From Lepas anatifera (Eukaryota; Arthropoda; Thecostraca; Lepadidae): a stretch of 64,000 bases of DNA. Below, in pieces: positions 20,545 through 30,079 of this stretch; the stretch's first letter is position 1, and each line of letters starts with the position of its first letter. Both the position numbers and the translations under genes were made by a program. The stretch lies in the NCBI GenBank assembly GCA_034440635.1, contig JAOTON010001030.1, positions 1,128,501 to 1,192,500 on the forward strand. Reading direction: 5' to 3'. Below the pieces are notes generated by a model. That model searched no databases. It was not told the origin of the DNA and saw nothing but the letters and a program-made list of their open reading frames with translations.

Positions 20545-21722
20545 CTGTGTCAGTTTTCAGATACACGCTGAAGAACACATTTGTTACCCGCTTACTGGTT
20601 GAACTCTTTTCTATCCCTAGAGCTTTAAGACAGTAATTCCAACAGCTGAAACAAAAAGTAAAAAACGACAGAAATGATTGGAAACAAAGGTCTTCTGTCA
20701 ACGCACAAACACTTGCTTCATCGGCAATTAGCCTCAAGTCAATGCCATGGCACAGTGGCGGATCCAGGGGGGGAAAGGCAATTGCCCCCCAACGGAAAAG
20801 CTCGGGGCAAAACCATTTTTTTGCCCCCTCCCCCCAAAGCGATCGATCTCCTTTTTCCCCCGACTCCTTTTTGGCTTGTAAGCAAAATTTTGGTGCTTCA
20901 ACTCTCAACTTCAAACAGAATTAGAGAAGTTCAGTGTAAATATTGGGGCTTGGATAGGAAAAAATGTATCTTGAGCCCATATTTTTCACCCCGTGACGTT
21001 TTTTTATTTTGTGTTTTTTTTTTTGCTTTTCGTCTCCAGTTCCCAAAATCCTACCGAAAAGGCATATTGCAGCGCAATTTTTCACTGCGCGACGTTTTTT
21101 TTTTTTTGCTTTTCGACTTTGGTTTGCCCCTCCCAAACCAACCGGCTAGATCCGCCACTGCCATGGCATCTAAGGTATAAGGGGAAGCAAACGTGCCATA
21201 CGCACCGCGCGGAGTGCGCTGACGGTAGTACCCATGGTATATTGTGGTAGTTTTCCATGCTTAGAAGCATATACACACGGTTTTTTATTCTTGTTCCTAA
21301 CACTTTGGGATGTGCTCTTTTAGGTGCTATGTTCAGTTTTGAAATATACGCTGAAGAATATACTTTTAAAGCTACTTAGATATTTTTAATAATTACAACT
21401 TTTTCAATTAAAATAACATGTTTTGAAATTACCACCGTTGTGTTCATTGGCTTATCCCAAACATTTTGAGAAATAATTTTACCCTTTTACCATTATTCTA
21501 ATTGGATAAAATAGCTGTAGAAGAAACTGCTGCGCCGACAAAGGTTAAAATAGCCGGAGGCTGTAAGTCCTGTACCATTGTACCTAGCGAGCTAAAAATG
21601 TCACAGGCTGCCGTGGGCAGTTGTGTTGTGGGCTGCCGAAAACCCCGTGGACAAAGTTCGAGGAAAATCGGAGATATGAGGGTGTAAGGTCTGTGCTGAA
21701 ATGTCGTGGAATGCCCCAGTTT
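20545..21722 (-). repeat. Interspersed repeat, copy 2 (inverted), interrupted by a MITE
   Basis: Reverse complement of 13606-14362. The order of landmarks is inverted: CTTCAGCG-type end near 20565, GGGGAAGCAAACGTGCCAT at 21181, GAAGAAACTGCTGC near 21520, GTGCTGAAATGTCGTGGAA near 21690. The hAT-type MITE at 20753-21160 splits it; without that insertion the copy is about 0.76 kb, the same size as copy 1. Confidence 0.8.
20753..21160. mobile_element. hAT-type MITE, 408 bp, 8-bp target duplication
   Basis: Terminal inverted repeats CAGTGGCGGATC and GATCCGCCACTG bound a non-coding 408-bp element. The 8-bp direct repeat CCATGGCA lies immediately outside, at 20745-20752 and 21161-21168. The 8-bp duplication and CA...TG ends fit hAT superfamily non-autonomous elements. 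The corresponding stretch of copy 1 of the host repeat (about 14145-14160) lacks the insertion. T-rich runs inside (20999-21024 and 21095-21110) give spurious frames. Confidence 0.93.
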
Positions 21723-21835
21723 CCAAGTTAACCCTCGCTCTGCCGGCACCCCGAGAGTTACGCGCCCTGCCGGCATGGCTGAAAAAAACCTCCTCTGGTT
21801 TACTCATAGAGAACTTAAATTGTAGGCGGTCGTAT

Positions 21836-21899
21836 GGGCGACGCCGTATGACCCTGGCAGTTGGCAGCCGTATGACCCTGGCAAACCCCAACAATTATT
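21836..21899 (+). repeat. SINE tail fragment
   Basis: GGGCGACGCCGTATGACCC, then TGGCAGTTGGCAGCC, then AACCCCAACAATTATTA. This is the tail of SINE A/B without a head, with a small internal duplication of GTATGACCCTGGCA. Confidence 0.8.
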
Positions 21900-21911
21900 A
21901 GGCGGTCGTAT

Positions 21912-22030
21912 GGGCCTTGGGTCTCAAATGGGTCTCAAAATCATATGGGTCAAATGGGTCTATGGGTCTATGGGTTCATTTGACCCATATGGGTCTATGG
22001 GTCTATAGTCATATGGGTCTATGGGTCTCA
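21912..22030 (+). repeat. ATGGGTCT-type short tandem repeat
   Basis: ATGGGTCT and its variants ATGGGTCA and ATGGGTTC repeat through the stretch, mixed with CATATGGGTC; near 21975-22000 the complement TGACCCATATGGG forms a small palindrome. Confidence 0.9.
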
Positions 22031-22889
22031 AAAGAAACTTCAATCATTTTTCACTTTGTTCGTATATGTTTTATACCTAAATTCCTATCAAGTATGCCTA
22101 AGTTAGTCCTTTTAACCAAACCTTGCAGTATCATCCCGACCACAGCGGCCGCCACTTGCGGCGCACGGCCGCTCCCCCGTGTCTCGGGTACAGCCTCAGA
22201 CAGACGGCCCCGGCACCTGGCGTCGGTGCCTGCGCGCTGAGTGTGGCGGCCGTGCCAGCGAGCACGTGCATTCGCTGTGGGATGACGCCCCAGCGGCGAA
22301 ACGAAGATATGGGACCCCTTCAAAAGCGAAAAGACACTTTTTGATGATTGATATGCCATCTGCACAAACCATTAGAGCCACCTGTCGGTTATATCCTAGT
22401 AGACAACTGTCACAGTCCCCTTTACATTGTGCTTATACACGTTGTGAACGTATTGATTTTCGGGGAATTGATTTGACATAGTTAGATTTTTCATGTATAG
22501 TTTCGCCTTGGATACTGACGGAAACATCTCTCCTCGGTTCGCTAAACCCAACCGTACTGACATCATGCGCTCTACCTGGCTCTGTGGATGAATGAGTATG
22601 GCATCCATAGGAAAGGGATGTTTCCGGGGAATTCTGACACAGAGTTTTCAGATGTCGGATGTTACGTGGTGTTAGAAATAGCTAAATAAAAAGGAAACGT
22701 CATAATTTCGGCATGTATGGAGAGAAGGTGTGCATGTTTTTGTCATTCAATTTATTTTTAATCACATTAGTATTCAATAAAAATGTACAGCAAAATCCAG
22801 GGGTGTAATTTTTTTTCTCTTTGGGGGTGCCCGAGCACCCCCAATCCTAATTCGAGCACCCCAAATCATGTGCTGAACACCCCCAATAC
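22031..22889. other. Unassigned stretch, partly GC-rich
   Basis: A GC-rich segment at 22135-22300 has several overlapping open frames of about 100 codons on both strands but no domain I recognise. Near 22826-22850, GGGGGTGCCCGAGCACCCC is a palindromic MITE scrap. Confidence 0.3.
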
Positions 22890-24380
22890 ATGTGCCGCCC
22901 CTGGCTTATCACCGCTACCCTGAAGAGTGTCACCCTATCTCATCACTGCCATCCTGATTCGTGCCGCCCCTCACAAGTTTTTCCCGTACGGATTCATTAC
23001 TTCCACTATGATTGGTTCCAGCTCTAGCTGATCAATGCCACCTGACTTATCATTTCCCCTGATTTATGACGCCACATCACTGCCGCCCCTGCCCGATCAC
23101 TTTCACCAGAAATTCATCACTTCTGTCCCCCTCCGGGTGGTTACTGCCGCCTTTTGTTCATCATTGATCAGCTGGCTGATCACTGACACCCCTGGTTTAT
23201 CACTGCCGCCCCTGGCTAAACACCCCAGTTTATTTTAACACCCATATACTTTCCCCTCCTGTTAAGTCGCTGTCGCCCACCGAATCAACTTTGCCGCCAC
23301 CGGCTGATCACTGCCGCCCCTCGTTTACCACTGCCGCCCCTGGCTAATCACTGCCACCCCCTGGTTGATCATTGCCACCCCCTGACTGATAACTGCCGCC
23401 CCTTGACTGCTAACTGCCGCCCCTGGCGGGTAACTTCCGCCCCCTGGCAGATCAATGCCGCCCCCTGGCAGACCACTGCCGCCCACTGACTGATAACTGC
23501 CGCCCCCTGACTGATCACTACCGCCCCCTGGCTGATCACTGCTGCCCCTTGGCTGATCATTGTCGCCCCGTGACTGATTACTACCGCCCCCTGACTAAAC
23601 CATTGCCGCCCCTGGCGGATAACTGCCGCCCCTTGGGCCGATCATTGCCGCTCTCTGACTGAAAACTGCCGGCTCTTGGCTGATAACTTCCGCCTCTGGC
23701 AGATCACTGCCGCCCCTTGACTGACAAGTGCCGCCCCTTGGATGCTAACTGCCGCCCCTGGCTGATTGCTACCGCCCCTTGCTGATCATTGTCGCCCCCT
23801 GACTGAAAACTGTCGGCTCTTGGCTGCTAACTGCCGCCCTCTGGCAGATCACTACCGCCCCCCTTCCTGATAACTTCCGTCCTTGGCTGATTACTGCCGC
23901 CCCTGGCTGATCACTGCCGCACCCTGGCTGATCATTGACGCCCCCTGACTGAAAAATGCCGGCCCTTGGCTGATAACTGCCGCCCCTGGCTAATTACTGC
24001 CGCCCCCGGCGGATTGATAAGTGTCACCCCTTGGATGATAACTGTTGCCCCTGGCTGATAGCTGCCGCCGCTTTACAGATAAATTCCGCCCCTTGGCTGC
24101 TAACTGGTGCCCCAGGCTGGTCACTGCCGCACCTTGGTTGATAACTGCGGCCCCTGAATGATCACTGCCGCCCCTTGTTGATAACTGTCGCCCCGGACTG
24201 GTAACTGCTGCCCCTTGGTTGATAACTGCCGCCCCTGGCTGATCACTGCAGCCCCCTGGCTGATAACTACTTGGGATACATCCTGTTGGTGTTTACGCAA
24301 ATACAAATACAAATACAAACTGCCGCCCCTGGCTGATAACTGCCGCCCCTGGTTCATCACTGCTGTCTCCCGGGGCAGTG
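22890..24380. repeat. Degenerate 21-bp minisatellite 'CTGATCACTGCCGCCCCTGG'
   Basis: Around 60 diverged units of CTGGCTGATCACTGCCGCCCC repeat with 19-25 bp spacing. The array is briefly interrupted at 24275-24325 by ACTTGGGATACATCC and a CAAATA microsatellite. A two-unit outlier is at 24785-24830. Open frames on the - strand are repeat artefacts. Confidence 0.92.
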
Positions 24381-24719
24381 AGCATCCTGGGATATCTGGG
24401 CGGTGAGCGTTCTGGGGGAGCATCCTTCTGTGGATATCACTAACATCCTATTATATCTGTGGAGCGTTAGTTTTAATGTCATATATTCATCCTAATAGTC
24501 TTTCAGGTTTTACATAACGTCGATTTTCATGTTACCTATAGTCTCTGGCTTCAGTATACCGTGTGAAATTGGCTGTGTAATTTTTCAGTATTTGCATTTA
24601 ATTTCATCTTTTATGTGTTTTATATAACCTTCTGATACAACTTTCACAACCTGGCCTGTTTTACCACCTGACTTGCTAATATTCGTGCGGAAATGTCCTA
24701 TTTGCGTATTTTATTAGTG

Positions 24720-24776
24720 TTATGAGCGCCGTGTGACCCTAGATGTCGGCGTGCTCTAAAACCTAAAATATGATGA
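24720..24776 (+). repeat. SINE tail fragment, second tail variant
   Basis: GAGCGCCGTGTGACCCTAG, then ATGTCGGCGTGCTCTAAAA, then ATATGATGATGG. It matches the tail at 26112-26190 and the centre of the foldback at 15850. Confidence 0.6.
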
Positions 24777-24858
24777 TGGACCGTCTCACGGCTGATCACT
24801 GCCGCCCCTGGTTTATCACTGCCGGGGAGACCAGTCTGGTCATGGACCAGTCAGTCAT

Positions 24859-25010
24859 GATGCTGGGAACCTACAGATTTGATGCTGGGAACCTACAGAT
24901 TTGATGCTGGGAACCTACAGATTTGATGCTGGGAACCTACAGATTTGATGCTGGGAACCTACAGATTTGATGCTGGGAACCTACAGATTTGATGCTGAGA
25001 ACCTATTTGA
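24859..25010 (+). repeat. 22-bp perfect tandem repeat, about 7 copies
   Basis: Six identical units of GATGCTGGGAACCTACAGAT plus TT start at 24859, 24881, 24903, 24925, 24947 and 24969; a truncated seventh follows at 24991. The identity implies very recent expansion. It is too short and spacer-free to be a CRISPR array. Confidence 0.97.
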
Positions 25011-25028
25011 TGACGGTCCCGCCATGCC

Positions 25029-25110
25029 TGCACCCAGTGGCGTAGCCAGGATTCGGCCAAAGGGAGTCCAGCTACCGTCGGGGGCCCCCAGGCGGGGGGC
25101 TCCTTAGTAA
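25029..25110. repeat. MITE end (CAGTGGCGTAGCCAGG type)
   Basis: CAGTGGCGTAGCCAGGATTC at 25035 is a very common animal MITE terminus, followed by GGGGGCCCCCAGGCGGGGGG. No matching opposite end is visible nearby, so it is a fragment. Confidence 0.5.
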
Positions 25111-26111
25111 CCGGGGCCCATCTCCTATTTTTTTAGTATATCAAGTTATAATATTTACAAGAAGGAAATTTTTGTGCCTTTTTAAGTGTTTATTCTTATT
25201 TTGTCCACAGTTTTATTTTTCTCGATCCGAATAAGTGTTGGTAAGTTTATGTCACCAGATATTGAGGCTGGCCCATACCTATATGTCAGCATGGCTATAA
25301 TAACAGCTTTGTGGCACTTTTCGGGAAACATAATGTTTCTTCGTCCATGATGTCAAATCTGACTCTACCTCAATTCACTCTGGTAATCAGGCATGAAGTT
25401 ATTGAAGGTCAGTCGTTTTGAGTACGAAGAAATGCTATTTACGGGAAATGGTCGTCAAATCTGTCTTGCAAATGCCTTCTTCAAGAAACGGAATAATGCG
25501 CGTGGCGGCGATGGCTGGAGCACGATGTAGGCAACTGTATCAAAATTGAAGGTATTGACCTGCCTGCTTGTCTTGTTTTTTTCCCGCATGATGGCTGATT
25601 TTCTCGATGCTCGTGGGTGGGGGGGTGCGGTTGCGCACTTTCTTTCTGTACTCTGTTTTTCTTGTCATTCTCTTGTCTGCGCTTCACTATTGTCTTCATA
25701 TCTGTCTTGCAAATTCCTTCTTCAAGAAACAGAAACAATAAAAAATGAACGAAAAAAATGATTACCAATTCTTTCTGGGTTTCAAGAACTTTTTAATCAG
25801 GAAATTTCCAAAGAAACGGAAAAATGAATCAAAATACAAGAGATATGGGAATTTGTCCCGGACGTTATATAACGTCTGTTACGCGGACAGATCCTGCTGA
25901 ATTCATCTCAGTTACTTTCTTACCTTTGCTATGTTGTAAATGAGCAAATTACCAAGACAATAGGCGCCCAAGGTATCTATCGGCTTGGCTCGCTCCGTCA
26001 TTGTTATTTTCAACCTTTCGTACTTTTTTTCTTTTTAGGATAATCCTCATCAATTTCTGTCATTACCCTTATTTGTCTGTGTACTGTTCTGTCCTTGAAT
26101 TCAACCTGACT
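25111..26111. other. Unassigned AT-rich stretch
   Basis: No gene recognised. A short direct duplication, TGTCTTGCAAATGCCTTCTT at about 25460 and TGTCTTGCAAATTCCTTCTT at about 25703, is the only structure noted. Confidence 0.35.
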
Positions 26112-26190
26112 CACGAGCGCGACCTTGGGCGCCACATGACGTTTGTTGTCGGCGCGCCCTAAATCACCCATTATGATGATGATGACGATC
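26112..26190 (+). repeat. SINE tail fragment, second tail variant
   Basis: GAGCGCGACCTTGGGCGCC, then ACATGACG, then GTTGTCGGCGCGCCCTAAA, then (ATG)n. It is alignable with the SINE A/B tail: GCGCC, CATGAC, GTTG, CGCG and TAAA occur in the same order. The head is not visible. Confidence 0.65.
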
Positions 26191-26212
26191 GCGACCGCCG
26201 ATCAACAGCCCA

Positions 26213-26366
26213 CCATGGTGTTCCACTAAGAACTGTATTGGCACCAAAATCCAGGTATGACAACAGTTGGCCAATTACAATGAAGAGAAACAAGTACTTG
26301 CTTACTTAAGGGAAACAAGTACCAACGTCAGGGTAATGGATAATGACGTCATCAACACTACATACT
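26213..26366 (-). repeat. Candidate 3' LTR of the Ty3/gypsy element
   Basis: On the - strand, a purine-containing GTGGGAGTA is followed by TGTAGTGTTGATGACG; about 150 bases later the sequence ends TTAGTGGAACACCA. TG...CA ends after a purine tract and downstream of the integrase fit an LTR position. No second LTR is available for comparison, so this rests on position and ends only. Confidence 0.3.
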
Positions 26367-26799
26367 CCCACACAATCCTCAAGGTCGGCAATTGAAAAGC
26401 AAAACAGGATTAACAAACCGTACATCGTGACACAAATAAATCACAGTTCGAGACGAGCCGGCCGGAAGCGACGTCGTCCAGACGAGGATGGCGGTAACTC
26501 CCGCAGGCCAATTGTCGAACCGCCCGAGGTCGGCTCCGGTGGTTCCGGTTCGTCGGCAGTCGGCTGGTTGCCAGAAGATGGCGTCGGCTGCTCAGACGAT
26601 GTTCCTGAGGCCGACGCAGGGTCCGGCGACGCCGGCGGCGATGCAGAGGTCGGCGTACCGATGGCCTTGGTGGTTAGCGACTGTCTGCAGTCTGGATGAT
26701 CGGCGCGAGTGTGCCAAACCTGGGTCAGATAAGCCTGGGATCAGGTCACCTTCCGCCTGGACCCGCGGAGAGCAGATACGTCGCTTCTCCGATGCGACG

Positions 26800-28286
26800 G
26801 ACAACCGTCAGCATCTTACCGAACGGGTGTTCCTTCTTGGGGACGTGACCTTGACGACGCACCCGTACTGTATCCCCGGACGCAGTGAAAATGATCGCAC
26901 TCCTCTTCTTCGGTTGTAGTTTTTGGCGTTGCGCTGCTGCTGTGTCACAACTCGTTCGCGGATATCGGTGCCTGCTGTCCTGACGTCATCACCGGCAGAC
27001 TAAGGTGCATACGACGCCCGTGCAAAACCGCCGATGGAGACATCCCAGTTGAATGGTGCGGCGTCGCTCGGTAGTGCGCCAGACGGAAACGCACGTGTAC
27101 CAGAAAGGAGACAAAAGGCTTCCTGCACGCTTCCGCCAGCCACGTCTTTAGCACCCGATTGAAGCGTTAAACCACGGCGTTTCCACGAGGCCAGTATAGT
27201 GATGACCGTCCATGCTGGATTTTTCAGGCCTTGAGGTAATCTTCGAACTTGGCGCTGATAAACTGACGGCCGTTGTCCGTGATGAGCTCGTCTGGGAATC
27301 CCTCGCTGGCGGATACGATGCTCAAGGCTCGGATGACGTCGTCGGACTCGATGGATGGTGTCAACGCTACCTCAGGCCACTTGCTGTGGTAAGCAGTGAT
27401 GGTAATGTCGAAACGGCAACTCGGAGGGGCGCCTACGATAGGGCCGACGGTGTCAACCTCTACCTTGGACCAGACGCGGTCCGGCAGCGGCACTGGCTGC
27501 AGAGGTGTTGGGCGGGCGCTGTAGGACAGAACTTCACTCTTCCCCTGGCATTCCACACAAACCTGGACTAGCTCGGTGACAGCGCAGTCCATTCCGGGCC
27601 ACCACGCCAAGCTCCTCAGCAGCTGCTTGGTACGCACGATCCCTTCATGCGTCTTGTGGGCCACTTGTAGATACTTCTCCCTGAGAGCAGATGAAACAAC
27701 AACTCGGTCCATTCCACGAAGATTGATGCCGTCATCACGAAGCTGAAGCTCATTTCTGGTCGTAAAAAAGTCGCGCAGGGTGTCCGAGCACTTGCGCGGA
27801 GAGTTGCGTGAGAGCCAACCGTTGCCGATGGCCTCTCGAAGTTCGGCGAGCACAGAGTCGTGAGATGACGACGCACGCAGATCCTCCTCAGAGATGATCC
27901 CATCGGCATCTTCGGAGATCAGGGCGATGATCTCGTCACTGTCGCTCTTCGGTGGACCCGTGTCCGGTAGGGGCAACCGCGACAGGGCATCGGCCATCGG
28001 GATCGAATGGCCTGGTTTGTACTCGGCTGAGTACGAGTAAGGAAGCAGAGGACTTCGGTGATAGGAGAGTTGTGAGTGCACTGTGGTCCGTCCTCAAGAC
28101 AAAAGAAGGACCCCACAAGTATATCCTCCAGTGCTCTACTGCTCCGACTGCGCTGAGGACCTCCTTCTCAGATGCGGAGTAATGAGACTCGGGACCGGTG
28201 AATGAGCGCGACTGGTCGCCACCTTCTCTCTTCATCATCCTCCTGGATCTGGGTGAGCACGGCTCCTGCACCGCGGTCGCTTGCAT
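26800..28286 (-). pseudogene. pol: Gypsy RNase H remainder and integrase
   Basis: The frame 27936-28286 carries 'SASEKEVLSAVGAVEHWR' and 'LRTDHSAL' of RNase H. The frame 27224-28081 carries the RNase H end 'ADALSRLP', then the integrase HHCC finger ('HKTHEGIVRTKQLLR' to 'CVEC', near 27575-27650) and the core with 'DTVGPIVG' and 'ITDNGRQF'. In the segment 'ITAYHSKWPEV' the residue before Tyr-His-Ser is Ala where the family commonly has Asp. A stop at 27224 and another near 27180 interrupt the core before 'RFNRVLKTWL' (27115-27170), the stretch following the catalytic Glu region. A basic C-terminal piece, 'PKKEHPFGKMLTVVRRIG', lies at about 26785-26845. At least three frame breaks are present. 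Confidence 0.88.
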
Positions 28287-29415
28287 CCGTGGTGACGATG
28301 GTCTTGAGATCAGCGTTGAACGGTCTCAACACGGGACTTGTAGAGATGAGGCGCTTGACTTCCCGGAACGCAGTCTCCATCTTTGACGTCCACTCGAACT
28401 GGGTATCCTTCTTCAAGAGATCAGCCATCGGTCGGACCACCGTGTCGTAAGAAGGAACGAAACGGCTGAACCAGCCCATAGTCCCCAGGAAGCTTCGTAG
28501 TTCCTTGACGTTGGTAGGTGATGGGGCGTCGAGAACCACCTCCACTGAAGAGATGAGTGGGACCACTCCATCCCTTGACAGCTCGTGTCCGCAAAACTCT
28601 ACTTCGCTCAGCCCATACGAAGACTTCTCTTCGTTGATGGTCACGTTGGCCTTCCGCAGTCGGTCCTTGACCTGACTAAGAAGTTCATCGTGCTCTTGAC
28701 GATCTCTACCAGACACCTGGATGTCCTCGAGGTAGTGACTGCATCCTTCGATGTCTTGAAGGAGACTGCTCAGCGGCTTCTGGAAGGCGTTTCCACTGGA
28801 TACGAGGCCGGAGGGGACTCTAGTGAAGCGCCATAGTCCATCGTGGGTGAGAAAGGCGGTGATGTCTCTTGAAGACACATGAAGCCGCAGTTGATGATAT
28901 GCTGACTTGAGATCTATGCGGCTGTAGATGGATCCAAACAACTTCGTTTCTAACTCCTGGATGGTGGGAAGGGGATGGGTCTCTGTAACTATCTGCGAGT
29001 TGGGACCTCTCGGATCCACGCAAAGGCGAATCTTGCCATCCTTCCTCCGAGCAACGGTGATTGGGCTGACCCACTCTGAAGCATCGATGCGCTTGATGAT
29101 GTCTGCCCGCTCCAGTCTTGACAACTCTGCCCAGACCTCTTGTCGCACTGAGAAAGGTAGGCGTCTAAGACAATAGGCAGTCAAGGTGGCATCTTCCTTG
29201 AGCTGGATCTTGTGCTGGTAGCCTTCGATGACTGAGAGCTCATCCTCAGCCTCGACTTGTAACACTGAGTTATGAGCCGGATGAACGGTGATGTCCAAAG
29301 CCTGGAGTAGATCCAAGCCCATGATGGCTTCTTCAGAGTTTGTCTCCACCAGCTGGAAGTTTACAGGAGCTTCCTTGCTCTGGAAAGGGACAACGGCTTT
29401 CAGGGTTCCTCGCAC
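28168..29415 (-). pseudogene. pol: Gypsy Pol: protease end, reverse transcriptase, RNase H start
   Basis: In a frame of 415 residues, 'IMGLDLL' (31-37) is the last strand of retropepsin; its DTG/DSG active site is not intact upstream, where stops occur at 29420-29500. The RT has 'DGKIRLCVDPRGPN' (126-139), 'SRIDLKSAYHQL' with the first catalytic Asp (165-176), and the palm motif at 228-231 reading Tyr-Leu-Glu-Asp. The family has Tyr-Leu-Asp-Asp there, so a metal-binding Asp is replaced by Glu (codon at 28726-28728). The thumb/connection 'LRSFLGTMGWFSRF' follows. RNase H begins with 'TTDASDRGAGAVL', holding its first catalytic Asp. The frame ends at 28168 by frameshift, and RNase H continues in another phase. 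Confidence 0.92.
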
Positions 29416-29639
29416 ATTGAGGGGGTTCTTACCAAAACCAAACAGTTGCGCACTGCTAGTAGCAAATTGTACCCCTTGATGTTAACATCACACGACATCT
29501 TCTCGTGGCTGCTGGTCTGACTGCACGTCAGCACCTGGAGTTCTTCGCTGACCTCCTTGCAGTAGGCTTTTTTCTGCGGCTTGTGTCGCTCTCCACCAGA
29601 TGGATGCCATTGGTGACTGTCACGACTGCTGTCACCACT

Positions 29640-29699
29640 GGTTTTGGCACGACTACCATCACCACTCTGACTGCGACACCAAGCTGTGAAGTGACCCAT
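29640..29699 (-). pseudogene. Gag zinc-knuckle remnant
   Basis: The - strand encodes 'MGHFTAWCRSQ', the second half (Gly-His then Cys) of a CCHC knuckle. The first two Cys are missing because the gypsy sequence ends at about 29699 and unrelated repeat DNA follows. It marks the 5' truncation point. Confidence 0.7.
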
Positions 29700-29950
29700 T
29701 TGTATTATAAAAAACATTACTTTTCAACTTTAAATAGTTTTCGAAAAGTAAGTGATGGGTATGGGCATGGGTAAGTGATGGGCATTTTATTGAAACTGTT
29801 AACCTATTTCGATAATAAGTGAGTGGCCTCCCAAAATTTTGCCGAAGATACAAAAATAATTGATAGTTTCGTTATCAGGATTTTTCAAATAGCAGGAAAC
29901 CACAATAATAATTTTTTCGCGTATCTCCCTTTAAGTCCCAGCGTGGTCTC
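29700..29950 (-). repeat. Interspersed AT-rich repeat, copy 1 of 3
   Basis: It carries TTTTCGAAAAGTAAGTGATG, AAACTGTTAACCTATTTCG, AAAATTTTGCCGAAGAT and TTTCGCGTATCTCCCTTTAA. The reverse complement of all of this is found at 43848-44095; the CGCGTATCT(C/T)CCTTTAA end also occurs at 44408-44665. No coding content. Confidence 0.8.
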
Positions 29951-30079
29951 GGCGTGGTACACATTTCACATCGAAATTGGTAAACAAAACGTCAGAGCGT
30001 GCACATAACTGGCAACGAGAGTTTGATCCAAATTCCTCTAAAAACACTTCAAAAGCAGGGAAACCTGGGAACACTCCAC

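Larger units (their letters stand above)
26367..29699 (-). mobile_element. Ty3/gypsy retrotransposon, 5'-truncated and decayed
   Basis: On the - strand the order is: half of a Gag zinc knuckle (about 29640-29699), protease end, RT, RNase H, integrase zinc finger and core, and a basic C-terminal region ending near 26800. Protease-RT-RNase H-integrase order is diagnostic of Ty3/gypsy (Metaviridae-type). The 5' LTR, most of Gag and part of the protease are absent. At 29699/29700 the coding sequence changes abruptly into a different repeat also found at 43848-44095. Frameshifts and stops throughout make it non-autonomous today. Confidence 0.93.

Noticed and set aside
24859..25010. CRISPR array
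   Set aside because: Units are contiguous with no spacers, and the context is eukaryotic.
26343..27571. + strand frames over the gypsy element
   Set aside because: They mirror the - strand integrase and C-terminal region, which carry the recognisable motifs.
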